A stretch of 64,000 nucleotides of DNA from Capniomyces stellatus (Eukaryota > Kickxellomycota > Harpellomycetes > Harpellales > Legeriomycetaceae): assembly GCA_001661515.1 (NCBI GenBank), contig LUVW01000014.1, forward strand, positions 62,001 to 126,000. Direction: 5' to 3'. How positions within the stretch are numbered: position 1 is the first letter of the stretch; every line of letters starts with the position of its first letter. Under the pieces are notes generated by a model, which was not told where the DNA came from, searched no databases, and saw only the letters and a program-made list of their open reading frames with translations. Of this stretch, positions 33,180-44,895 are shown one piece after another. Made by a program: the position numbers and the translations under genes.

Positions 33180-35480
33180 TTAGAGCTTGGAAATTTCGTG
33201 CATGTAGGCTCCGTAGGTCTTGATTCCCTGGATGTAGTTGGTTCTGTCAAGCTTCTCGTTGGTTGAGTGTGCTCCGTCGTTGGCTGCTCCCATTGGCAAA
33301 AGCAGCACATTGGACTTCAATGACTCTTGCAGAGTAAGTGTAACAGGAATAGATCCTCCTTCTCTTGTGAGCTCTGGCTCAACTCCAAATACAGTCTTGA
33401 TGGCTCTGGCTCCAGCAATGAAGTTTGGATGGTTTGGCGAAGAGTACCACCAACGCCCTGTGTTGACGCATTCGATGTTCAATCGGAGTTTGGTGTTGAG
33501 AGACTCAAATGTCTCTTTGACGTACTTGGTAGTGATATCAGTTACGGTTTGTGGATCCATGTTTGGAACAGTTCTGATTGAAAACTTTCCAGTAACCTTG
33601 GCTGGGATTACGGTCTTTGAGCCAGTGTTGTAGAAGGCACCCTCAACACCGTGGATAGACAATGATGGGTATCTCCATCTATAAATTTTGTTTTTGTTTT
33701 TAAAGGCATGTTGACGTTACATGTGTCAATAATTTTCACCAATTATCATGTTACTATTTCAGCTAGCATGATCCTGGATATAAAAATGCTATTAATAACG
33801 AACTTTACCTTGCTTTCAAAGTGTCAGATGATTTGTCTTTGGATAGACAGTCGGACTTCAAATCGTGTATCAGGTCAGAGTTCTTGAATGAAAGGTCGTT
33901 GTATGTCTTATCCTCTTCCTCTACAAACCACAATGTTTAGGTAAGGACATATCAGTTAAAAAGCCTACAAGACATTGCTTACTCTCAAAAATAAAACATC
34001 GAAAGTGTCCTTGTGTTTACCTGTCATTGGGGCTACTTGATCTTGGATCCCTGGAATCAAAATCTTTCCATCAATATCAACAAGGCTCGACATCAATTTA
34101 GTCAAAACTGTCATTGGCTCATGAACTGTTCCTCCAAAAACTCCAGAGTGCAAGTCTGCTGCTGGTCCTGAAATCTCTACATTAAAGTAGTTTAAGCCGC
34201 GAAGGCCGTATGTCAACCCTGGCTTGGTTGTTCCTAGCCAATCTATGCCATTTATAATTTATAGTTTATGATTCGGTGTTAAAGTTTAGATGTTTAGGTG
34301 TAATGATTTAGGTGTAATGATTTAGGTTTAAGGGTTTATGTTTATGTTTATGTTTATGTTTATGTTTAGATATTGTAGTTCAGTTGATGCTATTCACGCT
34401 AAACATGTTGTGTCATATTGGCAAACATAGTGTTAACATAAACATCCAAAAATTGCCATAAAAGCCATACAGATCACATATATATATACGTATATGTGTG
34501 TATGTGTATGATCTGTATGACTGTGTACATAGTTATGGTTATGTGCTTACAGTTGTCGCTGATACAGACATAGTCTGTTCCTTTGAACCATTTCTCAGCC
34601 TCATCCTCAATCAGCTGGTCCAAGTTGGTGCTTCCACTCTCCTCCATTCCTTCAAAGCAGAACAGCAGATTCACAGGCAGCTCAAGCCCAATCTTTTGAT
34701 GAGCCTCAACACACAACAACCATCCCAAAATTGGTCCCTTGTCATCGGTTGAGCCACGTCCAACAAGTCTGTGGTCCTCTGTTTCAACCAGAGTGAATGG
34801 CTCCGTGTCCCAACCGTCTGAAAGCAAGGCTGGCTGCACGTCGTAATGGCCGTAGAGTGTGATGGTCTTCTTGTTTGGGTCGTTTCCGTACCTGCCAAGA
34901 ACAACTGGTGGAAGTGGAATTGTCTGTCCCTCCAGCTCCTCGGTACCAATATCGGCCATTTTGATGCTAGAAACGTAGTGTAATATGTATTACTTGTTTT
35001 ACCATTTGCCCGCTTTCTACTTTTTCCTTTTTTTTGCTTCATTTATGTATAATAATACATTCGCCTATTTGGTTTTACTTTGGCATATTTGGCTGTGCGT
35101 ATTCTTAGCTGGTTGGTACAGGGTGGATTTAAGATTTAGTGTACTTACGTTGCACCTAGAGCCTCCCAACGTTCCTTGAGCCATTCTCCCATTCTGATGA
35201 CATCTTTGCGGTGTTCGACATCTGCACTTACGCTGGCGTTATACATTTTTTTTAAATCAGATGGTCAATCAAAAAAATAAATTAATATGATGTCAAAGGT
35301 TTCAAAAATGATGATAAGGTGCAGTAAATATGTTGTCTAGTTATACCAAGTTAAACATAAAACTTGCACAGTCTTGAGTGGCTCTTACCTAGGAATTGCA
35401 ACGACCTCTCTGAGCTGCTCAATAAAAAACTCTTGCTGTGAGTCAACATACTCAAAATAGTTTTCGATTGTTACTGACAT
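33180..35480 (-). CDS. Cytosolic M20 metallo-dipeptidase, copy A (DUG1/CNDP2-like)
   Basis: This is a di-zinc/manganese dipeptidase of the CNDP2/Dug1 family. Fungal Dug1 hydrolyses Cys-Gly from glutathione turnover. Six exons: 35480-35389, 35232-35149, 34966-34551, 34242-34021, 33920-33809 and 33678-33180, giving 474 residues (human CNDP2 475). Metal ligands are all present: His in YGHYDVQP, bridging Asp in [10 protein letters not shown], the Glu pair in EGMEESGS, Asp in YVCISDN, and His in [11 protein letters not shown]. The [11 protein letters not shown] and [11 protein letters not shown] segments complete the family core. Intron phases are 2, 2, 1, 1, 2. Intron 3 carries five TTTATG units. 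It lies in tandem with copy B about 3.5 kb away in the same orientation, with stretches of near identity. Confidence 0.96.
34335..34370 (+). repeat. TTTATG repeat, five copies, in copy A intron 3
   Basis: Five perfect TTTATG units are followed by TTTAGA. The flanking intron sequence is the same as in copy B, where the array has nineteen units. Just upstream an imperfect ggtgtaatgattta unit is present twice here and once in copy B. Confidence 0.95.
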
Positions 35481-36631
35481 TGTTTAGTTGATTAAAAGTA
35501 AAAAAAAAGTAAAAGGCTTTGTAAATATACTGATCAGTTAAATCACGCAGGTTGGTTTTTGATAATAGCTTTGGAATTAAGTATATCTTATCAACTTGTA
35601 GTAAAGTAAAGAACATTACTTTTGTTTTGGAGAACCCCATGGCTTTATCCTTTTTAGCTTTTTAATTTGAAACACAAATTGCGTCGCCTTTTTATCATAC
35701 TATCTTCTCTTTTACTTCAACTTCTCAAACAAGCTAGATCTATTTGTTCTCCTACCCCGAGTATTGACTGCTACTGCTTTAAAGTCAACATGCACTTAAA
35801 CATTATTGGCCTATTAACCCAAAGAAATCCTATTATCACTGATTTACTCAATAAAATAAAAAATTCTCAAGCCATTTGTTCGATTTTCCTAAGCTCTCAT
35901 TGGCAAGATTTATGTTCAAAATACATTTGGTTGAACTATACTTCATCAGTTTTCAAATAAATTACTTTAAAGTCGGATATCCAATGTTTTAAACTCTCCT
36001 AGCTAGCAAACACGTGCCAAGGAAAACGATTTATTACCACCAACAATATTAAATTTGCGTAAAAATGTTTAGCTTTCAACTAAGTTTGTTAGCTGGTTTT
36101 CACACAAAGAAATCGCCCCATCTAGTTATTAGCTCCAAGAAAGAATATTTAACATTCTTCTTATTTGATTTAATAATCGCTTTTACCAACGTTACTTAAC
36201 TACAAAGGAAACTTGATTGATAATAATATCTTCTGACCAGCATCAATGCCTGACCTGGACAATTGCTATATCATTGATGTTGCTTAGAAAGTGCATTAAA
36301 GGATATGTTTATAAAATAAACACGTTATATTTGCACTTTGATAAATTTACGTCTCTGTAAGTGAATATTTAGAAAGAAATTCATAGCACAGCGTAAAGTG
36401 CGGGCCACTGTATTATAATAGCGAGTTTTAAGGCATTATTAGGCGTCAATAGTGTAAAAAAAAATTGTGAAGTACAAATTTTAAAATCCAAAAAAAAAAA
36501 AAAATGCAAGAAATGAGAACAGAAACCAATGCGTAGTAACAGAGTATAAATATGCGAGAATAATATCCATAGGTTTCGGATTCCAAATACCAAGTCTTGG
36601 AGCTTATAGTTTATAGCTCAAATCCCACGCC
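35481..36631. other. Spacer between tandem dipeptidase genes
   Basis: This is copy A's promoter and copy B's 3' flank. The first 55 or so bases after the copy A start match the equivalent leader of copy B (39011 onward). The last 69 or so bases before copy B's stop match the copy A 3' flank (33111-33179 versus 36563-36631). The middle is AT-rich and holds no supportable gene. Confidence 0.6.
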
Positions 36632-39010
36632 TTAGAGCTTGGAAATTTCGTGCATGTAGGCTCCGTAGGTCTTGATTCCCTGGATGTAGTTGGTTCTGTC
36701 AAGCTTCTCGTTGGTTGAGTGTGCTCCGTCGTTGGCTGCTCCCATTGGCAAAAGCAGCACATTGGACTTCAATGACTCTTGCAGAGTAAGTGTAACAGGA
36801 ATAGATCCTCCTTCTCTTGTGAGCTCTGGCTCAACTCCAAATACAGTCTTGATGGCTCTGGCTCCAGCAATGAAGTTTGGATGGTTTGGCGAAGAGTACC
36901 ACCAACGCCCAACAGACACACATTTCACGTCCAACTTAAGCTTGGTGTTAAGCGACTCAAATGTCTCTTTGACGTACTTGGTAGTGATATCAGTTACGGT
37001 TTGTGGATCCATGTTTGGAACAGTTCTGATTGAAAACTTTCCAGTAACCTTGGCTGGGATTACCGTCTTTCTTCCCGAACTGTAGAAAGCACCCTCGACC
37101 CCATGCAATGTTAAGCATGGATAACGCCATCTATTTACACGTAAGGTTTGATTTGAGAAAAGATTTTACAAATGGCTTTTAACCAATTAGCAAAAACACC
37201 GCTATAATTTTAAAAGCATGTTACCTTGCTTTCAAAGTGTCAGATGATTGGTCATTGATTAAACAGTCGGACTTTAGATCGTTGATTAGATCAGAGTTTT
37301 TAAACGAAAGACCCTCATAGGTTTTACTTTCTTCATCTAATAATTATTTTTGCTTGCTTTTAGTATAAAATCTTGCAAGTATAAAGCATTGCTGAGCAGA
37401 CTCGATAAGTAGAAAAATGGTTTTATGATAACTGATCAAAGCAAATACCTGTCATTGGTGTAACCTGGTCATAAATTCCAGGAATCAAAATTTTCCCATC
37501 AACGCTGGCAAGACTCGACATTAGCTTGGTCAAAGCCATCATTGGCTCATAGACTGTTCCTCCAAAAACTCCAGAGTGCAAGTCTGCTGCTGGTCCTGAT
37601 ATTTCAATATTGAAGTAATTATTACCGCGAAGGCCGTATGTCAACCCTGGCTTGGTTGTTCCTAGCCAATCTATGCCATTTATAATTTATAGTTTATGAT
37701 TCGGTGTTAAAGTTTAGATGTTTAGGTGTAATGATTTAGGTTTAAGGGTTTATGTTTATGTTTATGTTTATGTTTATGTTTATGTTTATGTTTATGTTTA
37801 TGTTTATGTTTATGTTTATGTTTATGTTTATGTTTATGTTTATGTTTATGTTTATGTTTATGTTTAGATATTGTAGTTCAGTTGATGCTATTCACGCTAA
37901 ACATGTTGTGTCATATTGGCAAACATAGTGTTAACATAAACATCCAAAAATTGCCATAAAAGCCATACAGATCACATATATATATACGTATATGTGTGTA
38001 TGTGTATGATCTGTATGACTGTGTACATAGTTATGGTTATGTGCTTACAGTTGTCGCTGATACAGACATAGTCTGTTCCTTTGAACCATTTCTCAGCCTC
38101 ATCCTCAATCAGCTGGTCCAAGTTGATGCTTCCACTCTCCTCCATTCCTTCAAAGCAGAACAGCAGATTCACAGGCAGCTCAAGCCCAATCTTTTGATGA
38201 GCCTCAACACACAACAACCATCCCAAAATTGGTCCCTTGTCATCGGTTGAGCCACGTCCAACAAGTCTGTGGTCCTCTGTTTCAACCAGAGTGAATGGCT
38301 CCGTGTCCCAACCGTCTGAAAGCAGGGCTGGCTGCACGTCGTAATGGCCGTAGAGTGTGATGGTCTTCTTGTTTGGGTCGTTTCCGTACCTGCCAAGAAC
38401 AACTGGTGGAAGTGGAATTGTCTGTCCCTCCAGCTCCTGAGTACCAATATCGGCCATTTTGATGCTAGAAACGTAGTGTAATATGTATTACTTGTTTTAC
38501 CATTTGCCCGCTTTCTACTTTTTCCTTTTTTTTGCTTCATTTATGTATAATAATACATTCGCCTATTTGGTTTTACTTTGGCATATTTGGCTGTGCGTAT
38601 TCTTAGCTGGTTGGTACAGGGTGGATTTAAGATTTAGTGTACTTACGTTGCACCTAGAGCCTCCCAACGTTCCTTGAGCCATTCTCCCATTCTGATGACA
38701 TCTTTGCGGTGTTCGACATCTGTACTCACGCTACTCGCGATATAGTTTTGATAAAATTAAAATTATATTGAAGGTTTATTTGATAAACACATTAATATTA
38801 TGCGAATGAGCACATGGCGTTTTTATTACTAATTGGATAAAACAATGCTTGTCAGATTCTAAGAATGGCCGACTAATGCACACTTACTAATTCTAATCGT
38901 TAATAAATCTTTACTTACCTAGGAATTGCAACGACCTCTCTGAGCTGCTCAATAAAAAACTCTTGCTGTGAGTCAACATACTCAAAATAGTTTTCGATTG
39001 TTACTGACAT
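36632..39010 (-). CDS. Cytosolic M20 metallo-dipeptidase, copy B (DUG1/CNDP2-like)
   Basis: This is the second tandem gene of the pair. Exons are 39010-38919, 38730-38647, 38464-38049, 37670-37449, 37336-37225 and 37130-36632. Each exon has exactly the same length as in copy A, again giving 474 residues. All five metal-binding motifs are kept. Exon 3 differs from copy A at about four bases (TQELEG for TEELEG, ESGSINL for ESGSTNL), and intron 2 looks identical. Exon 5, the start of exon 6 ([10 protein letters not shown]) and a block within exon 6 ([12 protein letters not shown] for [12 protein letters not shown]) differ markedly. Introns 1, 4 and 5 do not align. The donor of intron 4 is GTATTT, weaker than the copy A GTAAAC. 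The gene appears functional. Substrate preference cannot be told from the sequence. Confidence 0.96.
37749..37868 (+). repeat. TTTATG repeat, nineteen copies, in copy B intron 3
   Basis: Nineteen perfect TTTATG units (37749-37862) are followed by TTTAGA. This is an expansion of the five-unit array at the same intron position in copy A. Confidence 0.95.
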
Positions 39011-40484
39011 TGTTTAGTTGATTAAAAGTAAAAAAAAAGTAAAAGGCTTTGCAAGTATACTGATCGATCGAATCTCTCAAGTTGGTTTTGGTATCTGCTT
39101 TGTTGATAGCGTTGATATAAAGTATGACACATTGGCTTTATTTCCAAAATACAAGTACGATATTTGCGAAAAACATCAGTTGACTCTAACTACTTGTTTC
39201 ATAATTTGATTTAAAACGCGAGTCTTGTCCATTGTTGTTGACGCTCCAAGATCAGTGACCCTGAATAGGACATAATCTACTGTTAGTACCTGCGCCTGTA
39301 ACATCATTGGTGCCTTTCTATTTTAAACCAATTTCAAGCATTGTTTGGGCTATATTTTAGTGCGCAAAAAAAGCCAATTGCATTGACATCTGGGGCTTTC
39401 ATCACTTGTTTTTTTTTATTGGAGCAGCGATTGGTGTATTTTTGTACACATGTACTTTCCATTTAAAGCTTCGACTTGCTAGTGAGAATTACTCGATGAG
39501 TAAAGCAAACTGGCCTTGTACCTGTTATAACCGCAAATATTTGAACAGTAGATTGTTACATCACTTTGCACTAGTTTATAGGAGGGTAGCAGTATTTTAA
39601 AGATTCGATTAGTCAACATCCTTGAAATTCAAGCTAGTGCTCTTTGTGTTGTTTAAAAAAGAAAAAAGAAACTAGATTTTTAGTCAAACCAGATTAATCA
39701 GTATTGTTTTGCCTTTCTATGATGCCAACAAATTGTTTATATTTTTTTCCTATCAAACATATTTTGCTTTCATCTTTTATTAGCTAGGTTCGTTAAGTCT
39801 GAGGTGGCAAAACTAATAAAATAAAAATGATAAAGAAGAGATAGAGACGGTAGCCATACTTGGCCAATCTATCAATCATCTTAAAAGACCTATTTCTTTA
39901 AAGAAATAACAAATAAGCGCAAAAACAAGGACAAAAGCAAGAGTGTCTGAAATTCTTAACCCGCATCAACTGGATATCTCGACACACAGAATAATCATTT
40001 GAGCAAGTTGGTAGGAACACCATTGAAAATTTCAATACCAGCCTACAAAACCTATCGGCCGTTTGAAAACTAGTTCGCAAAACATGGGTTGGAGATAGCC
40101 ATTAATAATAAGCATAAAAAAAGCAATACTTCTGCTGTTAAACCAGTCGCTTAACACTTAAAATAAAGGTGATGTGTAGGATATTTAAACCCCTCGGCTC
40201 CGAGAAATTTTGTAGAACTTGGTAACAAAAAAACAGAAAAAAAACTTCAATAAAAAAAAATTGAGAAAAAAAAGAAAAGTTTCAATAGAAATAAAAAGAA
40301 ACTCAGAAATGGCGAAATATGATATTCTCATACATTCGAATGTTGCAATAAAAGCGTAAACAAGAGCTAAACACGAACAGCTTCTTTAAGCCGAAATTCC
40401 AACGATTGTATTTTACAACTGGACAATTATTCCTTTTTTGTGTTGAAATGAAATAGCATGCTCAATGTACTAGGAATACGTGTG

Positions 40485-40549
40485 ATTAGTAATTCACGAA
40501 AAGTTAGTAATGCACGTAAAGTTAGTAATGCACGTAAAGTTAGTAATGC
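40485..40549 (+). repeat. 18-bp minisatellite
   Basis: About 3.6 copies of an 18-bp unit (gttagtaatgcacgtaaa). The two central copies (40503-40520 and 40521-40538) are identical, the first is diverged and the last is truncated. Confidence 0.9.
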
Positions 40550-43340
40550 TTCTCAGGAAAGTTTCTTGCCTTAGGATTTGTGGTTAGATATTACCCATTG
40601 GGTTTTTATCCAATTGGCACTTGGAAAATGGTCTAATGGCTTGATTAGACCTTTATCTGCGATATATGTTTACTTGAGCTTCCATTAGTACGGAACAAAT
40701 TGATTTAAAGTGAAATACGTAATTAGTAAAACAAATAGCTTGTATTTCGCCGAGAATGGATCAGTTTGGTAGATGCAACAACTAAAGTGCTTTGAATATA
40801 CCAATTTGTAATTTAATATTCATATGCTCTAGTTGAGTAACCAAATTTAATATAGCACCGAATTGCTGCAGCAGTAATAACGAAAGATACTGAACTATTT
40901 AAGCAATCCCTTTAGCAGTGCTAGTGCTAATCTGGAAGTGTCCAATCAAACACATTAAATACGTACACCATAATAAAATAAAAACACTGGCGAGTAGAGC
41001 TGCATATTAGTCTAAAGAAAGAGACACAGGAATTAAATTTATTATACTGTTTAATAAATAAATCTTTAATGGCCGATGTGTAGTAGTGATTAACGCTTGT
41101 TTTCCACTTTTTAAACGAGGCGAGTGTTTAAATATATCAAATACCCGGATTAACTGTATGGAAGTTTTCTGTGATGTTTACTAGTCTTCTTAGCAAAGTA
41201 TCAAGTTTTTAAATAGTTGGGGGCGGCCAAGCTGGAAAAAAAAAGTCGAAGCTGTGATTTTGAGTTTTACTTTTTGGGTGTACTATATAAACAAGACAAA
41301 GTTCGGTTTATTTTGACTTGTCGATGAGCTATCACACTCTAGTGTATCCTTTGTGTATAACGTAGATGACATAATTCCAATGGTTTTTGGTCTATATTTC
41401 TATGATTTAGAAAGTATTTGAGACTTGAGACTTTGGGACTTTGAGGTCACAAATTGAAATTAGATTTCCAAACAAATAGTGATACTCTGGCAACACATGA
41501 TACTCTGAAATATCATATATACTGCTTAAATGCTGGATTGCGGCTGTTACAGCAGCCTATATCAAGGTGCAGATATTTAGGTGATTTACTAGCTGGATTG
41601 GTAGGTTTGGCTATTGCGTTTCTACTGTGTATTAATAGCATACACCCAGTTTAGTATATAGACAACCAGCATTATGCTACACCAACGTATCGTATCAACA
41701 TAGGCATAAATTTTGTATATGGTAGCCGCCATTGAAATGAAATAACCGTAGTATACCAAAATTGTGAAAATAACACTCGTCTAAAATACGAGAATGTGAT
41801 GTTTGCTTGTCTTTTGTGTTACCGCATGCTTTTTATCTTTATTAATAACCCTTCACAAGCCTTTTCATCGTCTCAGCCATTTTTATCATTATTTCGCCTC
41901 ACCGTTTATCTACTGGTTTCCGGAGTAAGTCTACTCAGTCGATAGCCTATTGAAGCCCTAGTAGATTCTGCTAAAGTTAAGTTACAAAGGTATAAAAGTG
42001 CTATATGGTTTTGGAAATTTTATGCAAGATGTTGGTTATTTAGTGTTGCTTTTGAAATTTTGCAGTAGCTTAAAAAGCTAATATGGAATGTCAAAAAAAA
42101 AACCCTCACATAGGCTGTAGAAAGCCTATTATAAACTATATTAGTGTATGGCGTGATAATTGATGGTCGAGCTTGTAACTTGGATGGAGGACATTGCAGC
42201 AGTTATACTTATTTTTTTATTTTTTCTCTTCTTGCTTTTGGGTGAAGATGTAATTAATTTACAAATGCATTTCTAAGTTAACACTTGTTAACGAGCTCTG
42301 GACTTGAACATTTAAAGCCGAAAACATTTTACTCTCAACTAGTGGAAGAGTGAGATCTTTGTTATTAACGTTATTCGTTTTACCTTCATTACTTTGATAT
42401 ATTTATGTTGTTTGTTGCGTGCTTATTTTGTTTATTCATTTATTTGTTTATAAGTTTTGCTCATTAGATGTTTGTTTTATTTACTTTAAATAGATTTGCT
42501 CATTAAATTTTTTTATTTTTTAATTAGCTTTTTTATTGTTATACTTGATTTTCACCGCTTACTTTTTTCATTACTTTTTTTTTAAAAATGAATTAGGTCA
42601 AGTTAGCTTACTTCACGCATTACAAGTTAAGAACCATGTACTACTTGGATCCGCTAATTGATGAGAAATTTTGGTCTTGTTAAGTAATTAATAGTCATGC
42701 TTAATTGCAAGGTATCAATTTATCGTATTATAAATTAAAACTTACGGAGCTTATAAACACAAAAAAGCGTAGACGGCTTTTAATCTACAAAAACGGTCCA
42801 TTGATTAAAACGAACTTTGCAAACCCCATGCAGGTTATAAAACGATCAATGCAAGAAATATATTGGTTTGGCTGGGGTAAATATAGAAAAAAAAGGGGTG
42901 GTAACTGCATAGCGATATTGCCAAATTGCACAAAGTTACAAAGAACAAAAATCAGTGTAAAATTCAATGCAAATTGATCCTGTTTTAGGGATAATTACTG
43001 AGTAGTAAAATAGACCCATGGGTCTAGAATCTTTTTAATTGCTGGGAGGTTTATTAACTTGTTGCTTTATTACAAATTCTTTAGCTGTATTATAAAATTT
43101 ATAGTTCAAATAGAGGCGATTGGAGGACTCAAGTTTGTTAATTACCCTGAATAACTTTAAGTTCTCAGCTAATTTGAAATATAGGCAGATGGGGTTAGAT
43201 TGGTGGACATATGTAAGGGCTGTAAGCTCCGTTATATTCTCAAGATTGTATTTAATACTGACGTTCATGGTTCTATTAATGCTGATGTGTGTGTTTTTTT
43301 TTTTTTAGAAAATATCCAGACATTCACCTAAAGTAAAAAA

Positions 43341-43432
43341 TAACGGATTATGTATTTCAATAAATAAAAATTAAAAAAAAATAACGAATTATGTATTTCA
43401 ATAAAGAAAGACAAAAAAAAAATAACGGATTG
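43341..43432 (+). repeat. 41-bp tandem repeat
   Basis: A unit beginning taacggattatgtatttcaa recurs with a period of exactly 41 bp at 43341, 43382 and 43423 (the last truncated). The second copy has one substitution in the core and changes in its A-rich tail. Confidence 0.85.
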
Positions 43433-44814
43433 TTGGTTTATCAAAATTTACCCTATGGTTGCTAAATTGTCGGCAATAGCTAGTACTTTTATTTGGCTAG
43501 CTAAACTGTTAACAACAAGATGATGGCCTTCTCCTAAATATATTTCAATAAAATAAATGTATATGTACATATAAACTAATTGTACTAGGGCGAACACGTA
43601 CCTTTAGACCTAATGAAACGGTTTAATGACAGGTATTTCAGGTAAAACATAGGCGAAAATGCAGAGTGTTTGTGTGCACATCTCTGAAACTATGTTTTAT
43701 ATTTGCTTTTAGTAAACAAGTAGCTGTCCTTGGGCTATCGATTTTAAATGTAATAATAGCAATTTTAAATAAATGTTTCAGCTTTTGCCATCGAGAATCA
43801 TTCAGATTGCATATTAAGAGATGGGAAAACTCAATGTTGGCTGCCAGCTATGCAAAAATAGACCTTTTAACTTAAATTTGTTCGAGCCTGTTTAGTAACC
43901 GTATTACCAACAATTCGAGATTATTGCTGTATGTTTTGGTTATATTAGGCTTTTTGAGGTCGGTTTTTAGAAAATACACCTATATGCCACAAGACACGCT
44001 ATTATTAGCGCGCCATTTTCACCGCAGATATAGCTATGGGAAATCAAATTGCAGACTTTGGAATTTGGTTTCAATAAACTACAAGTGTTTCGACTTTAGT
44101 GCTTGCCAATATAACGCATACCCAGCTTATTATATAGTATTTAACAAATGGTCTACACTAATGTAAATGATATAGCATAATATAGCATAATACAAAATAA
44201 TATAATACACTGTACTGCTTGCATTTCTTTCTTTCCTTTCCTCATTCTTTTTCTCCCAACTACATTTAGGTACAATTATAACAATTATTAAGAATTAATA
44301 TTTGGATCGAATGCACAGCTTTTATTGATTTATTTTTTGTATAATAGGACTGGCTTTATATATGATTTTTACCTAATTCAGTTATAAAAGACGGTCAGAA
44401 TTATTTTTTGTATAAATCAGCGAAAGGTATTGAGTATGGTTATTAGGTAATTGTAACGAATAACTAAACTTGAATACTAAAAATAAGAACAACAGGTGTA
44501 TAGGCTGCCTTTTAAGCTACTCTCAAGTCCAATGGCTGATTTCAATCTTTTTGCGAATAAATATATTTACTGTCATGCTTTGCACAACTTCAAGTTACAC
44601 AAAATATTATATTCGTCATAGAGTCTAGAACCTTAAATGAGTGTACTTTTCTATCGACACTGTGTTCTCCTGCAAAATATTACCATTCAACCTTGTTTCC
44701 AGCCTATTACATCATTGCTTGTTACTAATATAAATATTTTTGGTAAAAGGCATTCAAAATTCCAATTACCCATCGAGTTCAGCTTTATTTTACTTTCTAT
44801 AGTAAAGATAATGA

Positions 44815-44895
44815 ATGTATTAGATGTATTAGATGTAATAGATGCGCTAGATGTAATAGATGCAATAGATGCAATAGATGCAGCAGATGTAGCAG
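44815..44895 (+). repeat. 9-bp minisatellite, nine units
   Basis: Nine units of ATG(T/C)NNNAG-like sequence (atgtattag, atgtaatag, atgcaatag, atgcagcag) are in exact 9-bp register. In one plus-strand frame (44637-44933) they translate as repeated Leu/Ile-Asp-Val/Ala residues, but no gene around them is convincing. Confidence 0.9.

Noticed and set aside
43035..43268. 77-codon ATG frame, minus strand, in the gene desert
   Set aside because: Composition is coding-like but there is no family, splice site or promoter support; kept out of the CDS list.
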